Assembly (NCBI RefSeq): GCF_000411475.1 | Contig: NZ_KE150464.1 | Coordinates: 930,001 to 994,000, forward strand | Length of the DNA stretch: 64,000 bases | Source: Streptococcus sp. HPH0090 | Lineage (GTDB): Bacteria > Bacillota > Bacilli > Lactobacillales > Streptococcaceae | Direction of reading: 5' to 3' | In this document: in pieces, positions 7,849 through 15,508 of the stretch | Layout of the letters: each line of letters begins with the position of its first letter | Numbering within the stretch: position 1 is the stretch's first letter | The notes under the pieces: model-generated | Databases searched by the model: none | What the model was told of the DNA's origin: nothing | What the model saw: only the letters and a program-made list of their open reading frames with translations | Program-made: the position numbers and the translations under genes

Positions 7849-9249
7849 TTATTTGATCAATTCGTAGATAGCTTCAGCGTAGATGGCTGCTGCACGGAAA
7901 AGATCATCCAAGGCGATAAATTCGTTGGCTTGGTGCATGGTATCGATAGAATCTGGGAACATAGCACCGTAGGCTACACCACGCTCTAACAATCGTCCAA
8001 ATGTTCCACCACCGATGACTTGTTCATGACCTTGAAGTCCAGTTTGTTTTTCATAAACATTCAACAAGGTTTGGACAAGTGGATCTTCCATTGGCACATA
8101 GTGAGGAGTGTGACCATGCTCAGAAAGGCTAACTGAAGCAACTGGCAAGTTTTCAAGAACTGACTTGATTTGCTCTGGGCTTGTTCCTTTTGGATAACGG
8201 AAGTTAAGGGCAATAGTATTGTCAGCACTTGCTTCGTCGAAGCGGAAGACACCCGCATTCATAGAAAGGGCACCCATTTTTTCATCCACATGAGCTACTT
8301 TCAAATTTTTACCTTCGTGGTCATTCAAGAGAATCTTACCAGCAATGTCAAGATAGTCTTTCGCAGGCCCTTCAAAGGCAAATTGGCTGAGGAAGAGAGC
8401 AAGGTAGGTCGCACCATTGACACCTGAAGCAGGCATAGCCCCATGGGCTGATTTACCAATTACAGTCACCTTGTACTGACCATTTTCTTCTTGGATTTCT
8501 CCTCTGAGATTGTGCTCTGCAACGAAGGCATCTAGCTTAGCTTGCAAGTCAGCTAAATCACCTGAAACGACTGCAGTTGCTGACTCTGGCACCATGTTTT
8601 CGCGTAAGCCACCTGTGAAGCTGTGAAGACGAGCAGCACCTGCATTTTCACCTGCAAAGTGAAGGTATTCTGTGATGTTTCCTTTTTCACCATTGATGAT
8701 AGGGAATTCAGCATCTGGAGAGAAGCCAAAGTCTGGTTTTGCAAGTCCTACATGCTCAAAATAGTAGTCCATATCTGCCCAACCTGACTCTTCGTCAGTT
8801 CCGACGATGAAACGAACTTTCTTAGAAGTTGGAAGTCCCAATTCTTTGATGATTTTCAAACCATAATAACATGCTGTAGTTGGTCCCTTGTCATCAGAAG
8901 CACCACGCGCATAAAGACGACCATCTTTGATAGTTGGAGTGTAAGGATCAGTATCCCAACCGCTACCTGCTGGCACTACGTCCATGTGAGCAAAGATTCC
9001 GAGAACTTCTTCTCCTTCACCAAACTCGAAATGTCCGGCATAGTTGTCGACATTTTTTGTTGGGTAGCCATCACGGTCTGCGATTTCAAGGAATTTCTCC
9101 AAGGCTTTTACTGGCCCAGGTCCAAATGGATGCTGCGCGTCTGCCTTGCTGTCATCACGTTCTGAGTTGATTTCCAAAAGGCTAAACAAGTCAGCCAAAA
9201 GGTCTTCTTTGCGTTTTTCTACTTCTGCTGTAAAATCAATAACTGTCAT
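7849..9249 (-). CDS. pepV: Dipeptidase PepV (M20 family)
   Basis: A zinc-dependent cytoplasmic dipeptidase of 466 residues, the usual PepV length. Metal-site motifs are visible: GIFAHMDVVPAGSGW, RGASDDKGPT, GTDEESG and the late GGGTFGR. A lid/dimerisation domain occupies the middle third. PepV completes hydrolysis of imported peptides. It lies nine bases downstream of the nitroreductase gene in the same direction. Confidence 0.94.
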   Translation of the reverse strand: MTVIDFTAEVEKRKEDLLADLFSLLEINSERDDSKADAQHPFGPGPVKALEKFLEIADRDGYPTKNVDNYAGHFEFGEGEEVLGIFAHMDVVPAGSGWDTDPYTPTIKDGRLYARGASDDKGPTTACYYGLKIIKELGLPTSKKVRFIVGTDEESGWADMDYYFEHVGLAKPDFGFSPDAEFPIINGEKGNITEYLHFAGENAGAARLHSFTGGLRENMVPESATAVVSGDLADLQAKLDAFVAEHNLRGEIQEENGQYKVTVIGKSAHGAMPASGVNGATYLALFLSQFAFEGPAKDYLDIAGKILLNDHEGKNLKVAHVDEKMGALSMNAGVFRFDEASADNTIALNFRYPKGTSPEQIKSVLENLPVASVSLSEHGHTPHYVPMEDPLVQTLLNVYEKQTGLQGHEQVIGGGTFGRLLERGVAYGAMFPDSIDTMHQANEFIALDDLFRAAAIYAEAIYELIK

Positions 9250-9258
9250 TTTTTCTTC

Positions 9259-9864
9259 CTATCTCTTCTCGATAATTTCATCTACTGGCAAGCGGTAGCT
9301 TGGTTCCAACTTCTCATCTGTGTATCCTACTGTGATCAAAAGTTCAGGACGGAAACGTTCTTCGATTTCCAAGACTTCATTGGCTTTTGATTTGTCAAAA
9401 CCAAGGATAATGTTTGAACCGATTCCCTGGTCAGTCAAAGCAAGAACCAAGTTCATAGCTACTAATCCTGCATTAAGGGCCAAGTAGTCGCTGACTTGTT
9501 GTTCATTGTAGCGCGCAAATTCTGCTGGAAGATTTTTCAAGAAGTACTGAAGTTGCTCTTCTGAGAAATTGTTGGCACCACCAACTCGGGCAATCTTGCG
9601 AGCACGTTTAGCTAAGTCTGTATCTGTAAACAAGGCAATCGTTACAGGCGCAGAGGCTACTTGCTCAAAGTTTGAACCATAAGCCAATTTTGCTAGTTCA
9701 GCATTTTTCTCACGAACCACGACGAATTTCCAAGGCTGGCTGTTGTGGGCACTTGGTGCCAAGGTTGCGATTTCAATAGCTGTACGAACATCCTTCGGAT
9801 CGACAGGTTTATCAATAAAATGCTTAGTCGCATGACGTTTTTTATTTAACTCAAGAAATTTCAT
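9259..9864 (-). CDS. Nitroreductase-family flavoprotein
   Basis: An FMN-dependent, NAD(P)H-using oxidoreductase of 201 residues. It shows the family N-terminus KRHATKHFIDKPV, the SAHNSQPWKFVVV flavin-binding segment and the C-terminal G(I)GSNIILGF region. The physiological substrate is unknown. The ATG at 9864 is preferred over a TTG two codons upstream because AAGGAAC is correctly spaced to it. It is first in an operon with pepV. Confidence 0.9.
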   Translation of the reverse strand: MKFLELNKKRHATKHFIDKPVDPKDVRTAIEIATLAPSAHNSQPWKFVVVREKNAELAKLAYGSNFEQVASAPVTIALFTDTDLAKRARKIARVGGANNFSEEQLQYFLKNLPAEFARYNEQQVSDYLALNAGLVAMNLVLALTDQGIGSNIILGFDKSKANEVLEIEERFRPELLITVGYTDEKLEPSYRLPVDEIIEKR

Positions 9865-9896
9865 AAGCAAGTTCCTTTTCTATTTCTATTGCTTCC

Positions 9897-9925
9897 ATTT
9901 TACCACATTCTGAAAGAGCTTGCAG
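9897..9925 (-). promoter_or_regulatory. Promoter of nitroreductase-pepV
   Basis: CTGCAA (9920-9925), 17-bp spacer, TAAAAT (9897-9902) with an extended TGG. The ATG follows after about 30 bases. Confidence 0.65.
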
Positions 9926-10094
9926 AGTTTTTTCATTGGCGGAATAAATTATCTTTTTCTTATCTGGTTTGATTTTTAATTATAGACTCAAACTGGAAAT
10001 TATAATATTTCTCTATCACGTCCATAAAAAATATATATTGGCTATTTGATGAATTGTCTGGTAAGCTAGAAAGCATTAAGTAAAGGAGACTCTC

Positions 10095-10910
10095 ATGAAA
10101 AAATTATTCTTATTATTTGCTATTAGTCCCTTGTTGGTTGCCTGTGGACAATCTAAACAAGAAAGTACTTCTACTTCTACTTCCACTTCTAGTCCTAAAA
10201 CCATTGTCGTAGCAACTGCCGGAGACATCCCGCCTTTTGACTTTGAAAAAGATGGAAATCTGACTGGATATGATGTTGAAGTTTTAAAAGCAGTCGATGA
10301 AAAATTAGACCAATACAAGATTGAATTCCAAAAAACAGCCTGGGAAAGTATCTTTCCCGGAGTGGATGCTGGCCGTTACCAAGCTGCTGCCAACAACTTG
10401 AGCTATACCAAAGAGAGAGCGGATAAATACCTCTACTCACTACCTATCGCTAAAAATCCTTTGGTTCTTGTAAGCAGAAAAGACAAGGCTCTTACTTCTC
10501 TTCAAGATATCGCTGGTAAAACAACTCAGGATGATACAGGAACTTCTACTGCCAAAGTCGTTACAGACTGGAATCAAAGCCACTCCGACAATCCTGCAAC
10601 CATCCAATATTCTGGTGAAGATGTCGCTAAACGTCTGACTGACCTCGCTAATGGTGAATTTGATTTCCTAATTTTTGATAAAATCTCTGTTCAAAAAATT
10701 ATCCAAGACCGAGGTTTAGATTTGAACGTAGTCGACTTGGAAAGCAATGACAATCCAAACAACTACATCATCTTCTCAAGCGACCAAAAAGAATTTAAAG
10801 AGCAATTTGACAAGGTCCTCAAAGAACTCTACCAAGACGGAACCCTTGAAAAACTCAGCAAAACCTATCTCGGTGGTTCTTACCTACCAGATGCGTCAGA
10901 ATTAAAATAA
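10095..10910 (+). CDS. Amino-acid ABC transporter substrate-binding lipoprotein (orphan)
   Basis: A family 3 extracellular solute-binding protein of 271 residues. The signal peptide ends in lipobox LVAC, followed by a low-complexity Ser/Thr linker (ESTSTSTSTSS) and a periplasmic-binding fold beginning TIVVATAGDIPPFDFEKDG. The family binds polar amino acids or cystine and hands them to a membrane permease. No permease or ATPase gene is adjacent, so it must use components encoded elsewhere. AAAGGAGACTCTC precedes the ATG. A terminator follows directly. The promoter is not clear in the 230-base AT-rich spacer upstream. Confidence 0.87.
   Translation: MKKLFLLFAISPLLVACGQSKQESTSTSTSTSSPKTIVVATAGDIPPFDFEKDGNLTGYDVEVLKAVDEKLDQYKIEFQKTAWESIFPGVDAGRYQAAANNLSYTKERADKYLYSLPIAKNPLVLVSRKDKALTSLQDIAGKTTQDDTGTSTAKVVTDWNQSHSDNPATIQYSGEDVAKRLTDLANGEFDFLIFDKISVQKIIQDRGLDLNVVDLESNDNPNNYIIFSSDQKEFKEQFDKVLKELYQDGTLEKLSKTYLGGSYLPDASELK
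10167..10190 (+). repeat. ACTTCT hexanucleotide repeat in lipoprotein linker
   Basis: Four consecutive copies of ACTTCT (one reading ACTTCC) encode the TSTSTSTS linker after the lipidated cysteine. Slippage would change linker length in steps of two residues and keep the frame. Confidence 0.7.
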
Positions 10911-10940
10911 AAAGATTGGCCTAGCCAATCTTTTTTTATT
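10911..10940 (+). terminator. Terminator of the binding-protein gene
   Basis: AAAGATTGGC-cta-GCCAATCTTT followed by TTTTATTTT. Confidence 0.9.
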
Positions 10941-10950
10941 TTACAAAAAT

Positions 10951-10970
10951 ATGTCAAAAATAGTTGACAT
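10951..10970. promoter_or_regulatory. Operator 1 of the XRE module
   Basis: ATGTCAAAAATAGTTGACAT is a perfect 7-bp inverted repeat with a 6-bp spacer (core GTCA-N8-TGAC, 10953-10968). Its right arm overlaps the -35 box, so binding should block RNA polymerase. Confidence 0.65.
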
Positions 10971-10992
10971 TTTATTTTTAAAAGAATATACT
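10964..10992 (+). promoter_or_regulatory. Promoter of the XRE/DUF3278 operon
   Basis: TTGACA (10964-10969), 17-bp spacer, TATACT (10987-10992): a consensus-grade promoter, flanked by two matching operators. Confidence 0.85.
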
Positions 10993-10995
10993 ATG

Positions 10996-11011
10996 GTCAA
11001 ATATATGTGAC
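10996..11011. promoter_or_regulatory. Operator 2 of the XRE module
   Basis: GTCAAATATATGTGAC repeats the GTCA-N8-TGAC pattern of operator 1. It lies just past the -10 box, 43 bp centre to centre from operator 1, about four helical turns. Confidence 0.55.
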
Positions 11012-11032
11012 ACACTCTTAAAAGGAGGAAGC

Positions 11033-11227
11033 ATGAATCGTGTAAAAGAATTCCGCAAGAAATTGGGCATGTCCCAACTCGAACTTGCCAAAGATATCAG
11101 CGTCTCTAGGCAAACCATCAACATGATTGAGAATGACAAGTACAATCCTACCCTGGAACTCTGTCTCAATCTCGCTCGCAGCCTCCAAACAGACCTCAAC
11201 AGTCTCTTTTGGGAAGATGATTTTTGA
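11033..11227 (+). CDS. Small XRE-family transcriptional regulator
   Basis: A protein of 64 residues that is almost entirely one helix-turn-helix domain (MNRVKEFRKKLGMSQLELAK, then ISVSRQTINMIENDKYNPTL). It is of the YdeA/Cro type with no effector domain. AAAGGAGGAAGC precedes the ATG. It overlaps nothing but is followed 14 bases later by a DUF3278 membrane-protein gene. Two identical operator patterns around its own promoter suggest autorepression. The signal sensed is unknown; the membrane partner may control it. Confidence 0.88.
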   Translation: MNRVKEFRKKLGMSQLELAKDISVSRQTINMIENDKYNPTLELCLNLARSLQTDLNSLFWEDDF

Positions 11228-11241
11228 GAAAGGAGAAAGAA

Positions 11242-11784
11242 ATGAAAAAAGAAACTCTCACTGAAAAACTAATCAAACGCACATATGGCATTTCAGGACC
11301 ACTTGATGAACACAAACAACGCGAGGCTGACCGCATTGGAAATAAAATCTTTATGGTTCTCTTCTACCTCATGATTTTTGGAAATCTCATTCCCTTTGTC
11401 CTTGCTTATAAATATCCCCAAATTGTCGCTTTCGGATATCCAATCATTATTTTTATGATTTCCATGATTTGTGCAATCTATGTCACCACTCAAACCAAAA
11501 AAACTGGTATTACTGCTATTGACCCTGATATGTTGAACCAGAAAGAACAAAAACAATTGCGCTACCCTGGCCTTAAAGCCGGACTTGTCTATGGAGTTTT
11601 GATGTTCTTTGGAATGCCTCTTCTCAATGTCTTAACGGATGATAGCAAGAACTATCTTAGTTACCTTTTCAATCTAGGCCATTTCACATCAATTCTTTTC
11701 GCAGCCTTCTTTTTCGGATTAATGATGCAACTTGTCGTCTGGCTTCGCATTCGAAAAGCCAAAGAAGATCAAGACGACTATTAG
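11242..11784 (+). CDS. DUF3278-like membrane protein
   Basis: A membrane protein of 180 residues with about four predicted transmembrane segments (roughly residues 37-57, 63-83, 112-132 and 145-165). The N-terminal soluble stretch contains KRTYGISGPLDEHKQREADRIGNK, typical of proteins found beside small XRE regulators in streptococci (DUF3278, by recollection). The start at 11242 follows AAAGGAGAAAGA. No enzymatic motif is visible. The operon context suggests it modulates or is controlled by the regulator; a role in envelope or bacteriocin response is only a guess. Confidence 0.7.
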   Translation: MKKETLTEKLIKRTYGISGPLDEHKQREADRIGNKIFMVLFYLMIFGNLIPFVLAYKYPQIVAFGYPIIIFMISMICAIYVTTQTKKTGITAIDPDMLNQKEQKQLRYPGLKAGLVYGVLMFFGMPLLNVLTDDSKNYLSYLFNLGHFTSILFAAFFFGLMMQLVVWLRIRKAKEDQDDY

Positions 11785-11794
11785 GAGGAATCAT

Positions 11795-12136
11795 ATGAAA
11801 TCATTACAAACTTTAATTCTCAGTCATATTTTGGTCAGTATCTTTATCACAGTTTTCCTAGTTTATGGCTATATTACGCGTCCTTTTCTGATCATCTTCC
11901 TGCTAGCCCTTCCTGTCTTGAACAAAGGACAAAGATTTCAGAAAATCACATCAAAAAAAATACGCCTCTTAAACGCATCTCTCTGCTTTATCCTCGTATC
12001 TTTCCCACAACTGTTAACGAATTCTATGGATTGGAGATATCTCCTATTTCTAACCATCTGTATCATTTTTAGTTTGGTCTATTTCTATACTCTCTATCAA
12101 CTCTTTAAAGAAGTTAAACAAAAAGAAGGTTATTAA
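11795..12136 (+). CDS. Small membrane protein of unknown function
   Basis: A protein of 113 residues with about four hydrophobic segments and basic loops (KGQRFQKITSKKIRLL). I do not recognise a family. The start at 11795 follows a strong TTAGGAGGAATCAT. It begins 11 bases after the DUF3278-like gene and ends before a strong terminator, so it is the last gene of the XRE module. Confidence 0.7.
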   Translation: MKSLQTLILSHILVSIFITVFLVYGYITRPFLIIFLLALPVLNKGQRFQKITSKKIRLLNASLCFILVSFPQLLTNSMDWRYLLFLTICIIFSLVYFYTLYQLFKEVKQKEGY

Positions 12137-12152
12137 TCGCTCTAAAAACCAA

Positions 12153-12186
12153 CCCCTAGCACTTCTCCATGCTAGGGGGTCTTTTA
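12153..12186. terminator. Terminator after the XRE module
   Basis: CCCCTAGCA-N8-TGCTAGGGG with T-rich sequence on the right and an A-run on the left. It serves the XRE operon and probably the convergent TDT gene. Confidence 0.8.
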
Positions 12187-13080
12187 GTTTCTTAAATACC
12201 GCATATACTCTACTAATACATAGACAAGGATTGTTAAACAAATGATTGTTTCAATCCAAACGAGAAGGTTAAGGACTGGAAACTGTAGAATTCCCTGGGC
12301 CATTTTCAAGGAAGTTGCTGTGATGATGGTTGGGAAAGTTAGGGCTGAAAAGGCTGGCTGGAAACCCTGTTTTAAAATTCTTGGCAAGCGACTGAGGACA
12401 AAGAAAAAGAAAGTCTGTGATGCAAGGACCATGACTAGCAAAATCCAGCTAGGAAGGGCTGGACCTCCTATACGAACTAGGGCTGCTAAAAGGAGAGAAA
12501 ATGGAGCACAGTAGATACCTTCTTGCCCCAGTAAGGCCCGTGGCAATGGATTTCTTTTCAAATCTTGATAAATGAGAGGATAAAGGATAAGGGTTAAGAT
12601 AAAGCCAAAAATCCAAGCTCCATAGGCAATCCCAACTATCCCCACTACTGGATAGGTCAAGCTTGCCACTGCGATTCCCACATAAAGAACCGTCCAACTT
12701 GGCGTTGCGCTCGTCCTTGGTTTAGCTTGTACGTAATTGATAGTAAAGTAGATGATTAAGCCTACATCCAGTAGAAAGGCAAACCACCAGAGAACCTGCG
12801 CGATGAAGTTCAAGCTAACTGGTAGAGTCCGTAGCATATAGGTCGATAAAATCATCCCTGCCATGGGAAAGGTCGCCATACCTGATAAAAGAGGGGCTTT
12901 CTTCAACTCTTGCTTACTTTCTTGCCAATGACTGAGGTGCCTTACTAGAAAACAGAACCACAGAATCAATCCTGACAAACTAAAGACCTGGGACAATAGC
13001 GGAAAAGTATCTAAGATGAGATTGCCAGCTCCAGCTAATCCCAATAAACAACCTGAAAAAGCCAAGGGAAGTTTTTTCAT
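12184..13080 (-). CDS. TDT-family transporter (TehA/exfoliative-toxin-like)
   Basis: An integral membrane protein of 298 residues with about ten transmembrane segments. It starts MKKLPLAFSGCLLGLAGAGN, the N-terminus typical of the tellurite-resistance/dicarboxylate transporter (TDT) family, related to SLAC1/TehA anion channels. The substrate is not predictable. The start at 13080 follows GGAGATTCAC; a TTG four codons upstream lies inside that ribosome binding site. It is monocistronic. Confidence 0.82.
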   Translation of the reverse strand: MKKLPLAFSGCLLGLAGAGNLILDTFPLLSQVFSLSGLILWFCFLVRHLSHWQESKQELKKAPLLSGMATFPMAGMILSTYMLRTLPVSLNFIAQVLWWFAFLLDVGLIIYFTINYVQAKPRTSATPSWTVLYVGIAVASLTYPVVGIVGIAYGAWIFGFILTLILYPLIYQDLKRNPLPRALLGQEGIYCAPFSLLLAALVRIGGPALPSWILLVMVLASQTFFFFVLSRLPRILKQGFQPAFSALTFPTIITATSLKMAQGILQFPVLNLLVWIETIICLTILVYVLVEYMRYLRN

Positions 13081-13140
13081 GTGAATCTCCAATAATAATG
13101 TTATTATCAGTATATCATAAAAACCATTAAAAAAGCATAC

Positions 13141-13176
13141 AAAAATGGAGTCTGAAAGGTTCAGACTCCATTTTTT
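13141..13176 (-). terminator. Terminator after the CMD-family gene
   Basis: AAAATGGAGTCTGA-N4-TTCAGACTCCATTTT, a 13-14-bp perfect stem with A/T runs on both sides. Confidence 0.88.
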
Positions 13177-13182
13177 CTATTC

Positions 13183-13731
13183 TTAGGCATAAGGTTGCAA
13201 CTCTGGGTTAATCGGCGTGTTAGCAAGATTATTAGCATAGTTACAGAGGGTCGCCAAACTCACACCAAGAACGACATCTAAGGCATTTTCTTGCGTGTAG
13301 CCAGCTTCCAAAAACTCTCCGAGTGCTTCATCACCTACGCGTCCTTTGGTATTAATGACTGCCAAGGTAAATTTGGCAAGGGTATCCAACTTAGGATCTG
13401 TCTCAATCGGAGTGCGATTACGAAGGGCTTGGAGAAGATCATCATTCATCTGGATTTGCTTGATAGAAAAGGCAGTGTGCCCTGCTACACAGAAGGCACA
13501 ACCGTTGGTTACAGCTGCTGTGATTTGGACCACTTCGCGCTCTACAGGTGTTAGGCTATTGCGACGGTTGATAGCTCCGACAGTACGATAAGTTTCGAGA
13601 GCTGTTGGTGCATTGGCCAAAAGTCCGATGAGGTTGGGAATGTAGCCATTATTGTCCTTTTGAACAGTTTCAAGAACTTCTTTGACTTCTGCTGGTGCTG
13701 ATTCTACAGTATGGATAGTAAATGTTGTCAT
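13183..13731 (-). CDS. Carboxymuconolactone decarboxylase/AhpD-family protein
   Basis: A protein of 182 residues with the AhpD-like core. The redox motif CAFCVAGH places Cys78, Cys81 and His85 as the catalytic set, seen in peroxidase-linked family members rather than in true decarboxylases. A role in peroxide or disulfide reduction is inferred. It sits downstream of the AGCS symporter gene on the same strand but behind that gene's terminator. A weak extended -10 (TGATAGACT) precedes it. Confidence 0.85.
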   Translation of the reverse strand: MTTFTIHTVESAPAEVKEVLETVQKDNNGYIPNLIGLLANAPTALETYRTVGAINRRNSLTPVEREVVQITAAVTNGCAFCVAGHTAFSIKQIQMNDDLLQALRNRTPIETDPKLDTLAKFTLAVINTKGRVGDEALGEFLEAGYTQENALDVVLGVSLATLCNYANNLANTPINPELQPYA

Positions 13732-13837
13732 AAGGGGCCTCTTTTCATTTTCTTGACACTTAGTCTATCACAGAATTTCTCTCTTGGATAATATATATTT
13801 TTAATTGTATTGATAGGATTTCTTTATGAAAATAAAA

Positions 13838-13861
13838 AATCACACAAAATGTGTGATTAGC
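13838..13861 (-). terminator. Terminator after the AGCS symporter
   Basis: AATCACAC / GTGTGATT stem followed by TTTTTATTTT on the minus strand, directly after the stop codon. Confidence 0.85.
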
Positions 13862-15184
13862 TTATTTAGCAAAATACTTCTTAGTCTCAGCAATGACGAC
13901 TGGTGATAAGGTCAAGATAGCAATCAAGTTTGGTAGAGCCATGAGGGCATTGACGATATCCGCAATGACCCAGACCATATCCAACTCGATGAATCCTCCT
14001 AGTAAGACCATGGCAACAAAGACCACTCGATAAAGCCAGATAAAGCGAACACCAAAGAGAAACTCAAAACAACGCTCTCCATAATAGTTCCATCCCAAAA
14101 TCGTGGTAAAGGCAAAAAGCACCAAGAAAATTGTTAAAAGAGCTGGGCCAAAATATGAAAAGACTGTTGAGAAAGCGGACTGAGTCAGGGCAACCCCGTC
14201 TAAATTGCCATTCCAAACTCCAGTCACCAAGATTGTCAGACCAGTCAAAGTACAGATAATTAAGGTATCAATAAAGGTACCAGTCATGGAAATCAAACCT
14301 TGCTCCACCGGTTCATTTGTCTTGGCTGCTGCGGCCGCAATGGGAGCTGAACCCAATCCAGATTCATTCGAGAAAACACCACGTGCCACACCATTTTGAA
14401 TAGCCATCCGAACACTAGCTCCTGCAAATCCTCCCACTGCAGCTATGGGACTAAAAGCTGATGTGAGAACCAGTGAAATTGTTGCCGGTACTTTATCAAT
14501 ATTAAAGAAAATGACTGTCAAGGTTCCCAATATATAGATAATGGCCATAAAAGGAACAACTGTAGTTGATACCTTAGAAATGGACTTGAGTCCACCAAAG
14601 ACCGCGATCCCTACAAAAATAGATAAAACAATCGCAGTAATTGCCGGATCAATACTAGCTGTATTTTGAACGGATTCTGTAATGGAATTCACCTGGGTAA
14701 AAGTACCGATTCCCATAAGTGCAACCAATACTCCAGCTATAGCAAAGAAGATAGCAAGAGGGCGCCATTTTTCTCCCATCCCCAGAAGAATATAGTGCAT
14801 CGTTCCTCCCGCAACAGCTCCATGGTCATCCTTGGTCCGGTATTTGATAGCAAGTAATCCTTCAGCATACTTGGTTGCCATTCCAAAGAAAGCAGCCATC
14901 CACATCCAAAAGAGGGCCCCTGGGCCACCGACCTTGATAGCTGTTGCCACCCCGATGATGTTTCCTGTACCAACAGTTGCTGCGAGGGCTGTACACAAGG
15001 CCGCGAAACTCGATACATCCCCATGCCCCTTATCCTTAGTAAAAATAAGTTGAAATGCCTTAGGAAGACGCAAGATTTGTAAGAGTCCTAAACGAAGAGT
15101 TAAATATATTCCTGTACCAACTAATAAGATCAAAAGGGGTGGTCCCCATACTAGAGCATCCAGTTCTTTTAGCAAATTTAACAT
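13862..15184 (-). CDS. Sodium:alanine/glycine symporter (AGCS family)
   Basis: A Na+-coupled amino-acid importer of 440 residues with about ten transmembrane segments. Family signatures include the GNIIGVATAI segment after ATVGTG, and GVFSNESGLGSAPIAAAAAKT with its conserved N-E-S-G-L-G stretch. A glycine riboswitch directly upstream argues that glycine is a main substrate, possibly with alanine. It has its own promoter with an adjoining CodY box, giving two nutritional inputs. mutS2 ends upstream on the same strand without a visible terminator, so read-through is possible. Confidence 0.93.
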   Translation of the reverse strand: MLNLLKELDALVWGPPLLILLVGTGIYLTLRLGLLQILRLPKAFQLIFTKDKGHGDVSSFAALCTALAATVGTGNIIGVATAIKVGGPGALFWMWMAAFFGMATKYAEGLLAIKYRTKDDHGAVAGGTMHYILLGMGEKWRPLAIFFAIAGVLVALMGIGTFTQVNSITESVQNTASIDPAITAIVLSIFVGIAVFGGLKSISKVSTTVVPFMAIIYILGTLTVIFFNIDKVPATISLVLTSAFSPIAAVGGFAGASVRMAIQNGVARGVFSNESGLGSAPIAAAAAKTNEPVEQGLISMTGTFIDTLIICTLTGLTILVTGVWNGNLDGVALTQSAFSTVFSYFGPALLTIFLVLFAFTTILGWNYYGERCFEFLFGVRFIWLYRVVFVAMVLLGGFIELDMVWVIADIVNALMALPNLIAILTLSPVVIAETKKYFAK

Positions 15185-15208
15185 ACCATTCTCCTATCTA
15201 TTCAACTC

Positions 15209-15244
15209 CAAAAGAAAGAGCACATGTTTACTAACATGTACTCT
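15209..15244 (-). terminator. Riboswitch-controlled terminator of the symporter gene
   Basis: AGAGTACATGTT-agta-AACATGTGCTCT (one mismatch) followed by TTCTTTT, 25 bases before the symporter ATG. The 5' arm overlaps a segment (15240-15247) that is complementary to the aptamer P1 region. Confidence 0.8.
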
Positions 15245-15283
15245 GGAATGCATCGATAAATGCCAAAAAAGCGCTCTATCATT

Positions 15284-15362
15284 GCTCTGTCCTTTTACCT
15301 GAGAGTTTGAGCAGTTGCCTGCCTTGCCCCTTCGGTGCCTTTACGGTCTCTCCAGAGTTCCG
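15284..15362 (-). promoter_or_regulatory. Glycine riboswitch, single aptamer
   Basis: The minus strand carries the hallmark CTCAGGTAAAAGGACAGAG of glycine aptamers, preceded by GGAGAGACCG and a central stem. Only one aptamer is visible. Eight bases of the 5' P1 arm (15351-15358) are complementary to 15240-15247 in the terminator arm, so ligand-free RNA can form an antiterminator. Bound glycine should release the terminator arm and stop transcription, an OFF switch appropriate for an importer. A glycine riboswitch on the homologous symporter gene is known in S. pyogenes. Confidence 0.9.
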
Positions 15363-15439
15363 TCCATTTACAGTCATGGAAGTCAAAGGACTTTCCACTT
15401 CTATTAAACTTCATTCGGTGTTGTATTTAATTTTTATTT

Positions 15440-15468
15440 ATTTTACAAGAAAAAACTGTCCTTGTCAA
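15440..15468 (-). promoter_or_regulatory. Promoter of the AGCS symporter
   Basis: TTGACA (15463-15468), 17-bp spacer, TAAAAT (15440-15445). Confidence 0.85.
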
Positions 15469-15483
15469 TGTTTTCAGAAAATT
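15469..15483 (-). promoter_or_regulatory. CodY box abutting the symporter -35
   Basis: AATTTTCTGAAAACA matches the CodY consensus at 13 of 15 positions and directly adjoins the -35 box. Confidence 0.7.
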
Positions 15484-15508
15484 TTATTATAATTTTCATA
15501 ATTTCGCT

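Noticed and set aside
10167..10190. Short hexamer array considered as a CRISPR-like repeat
   Set aside because: Units are six bases, contiguous and in frame inside a lipoprotein linker; there are no spacers or cas genes.
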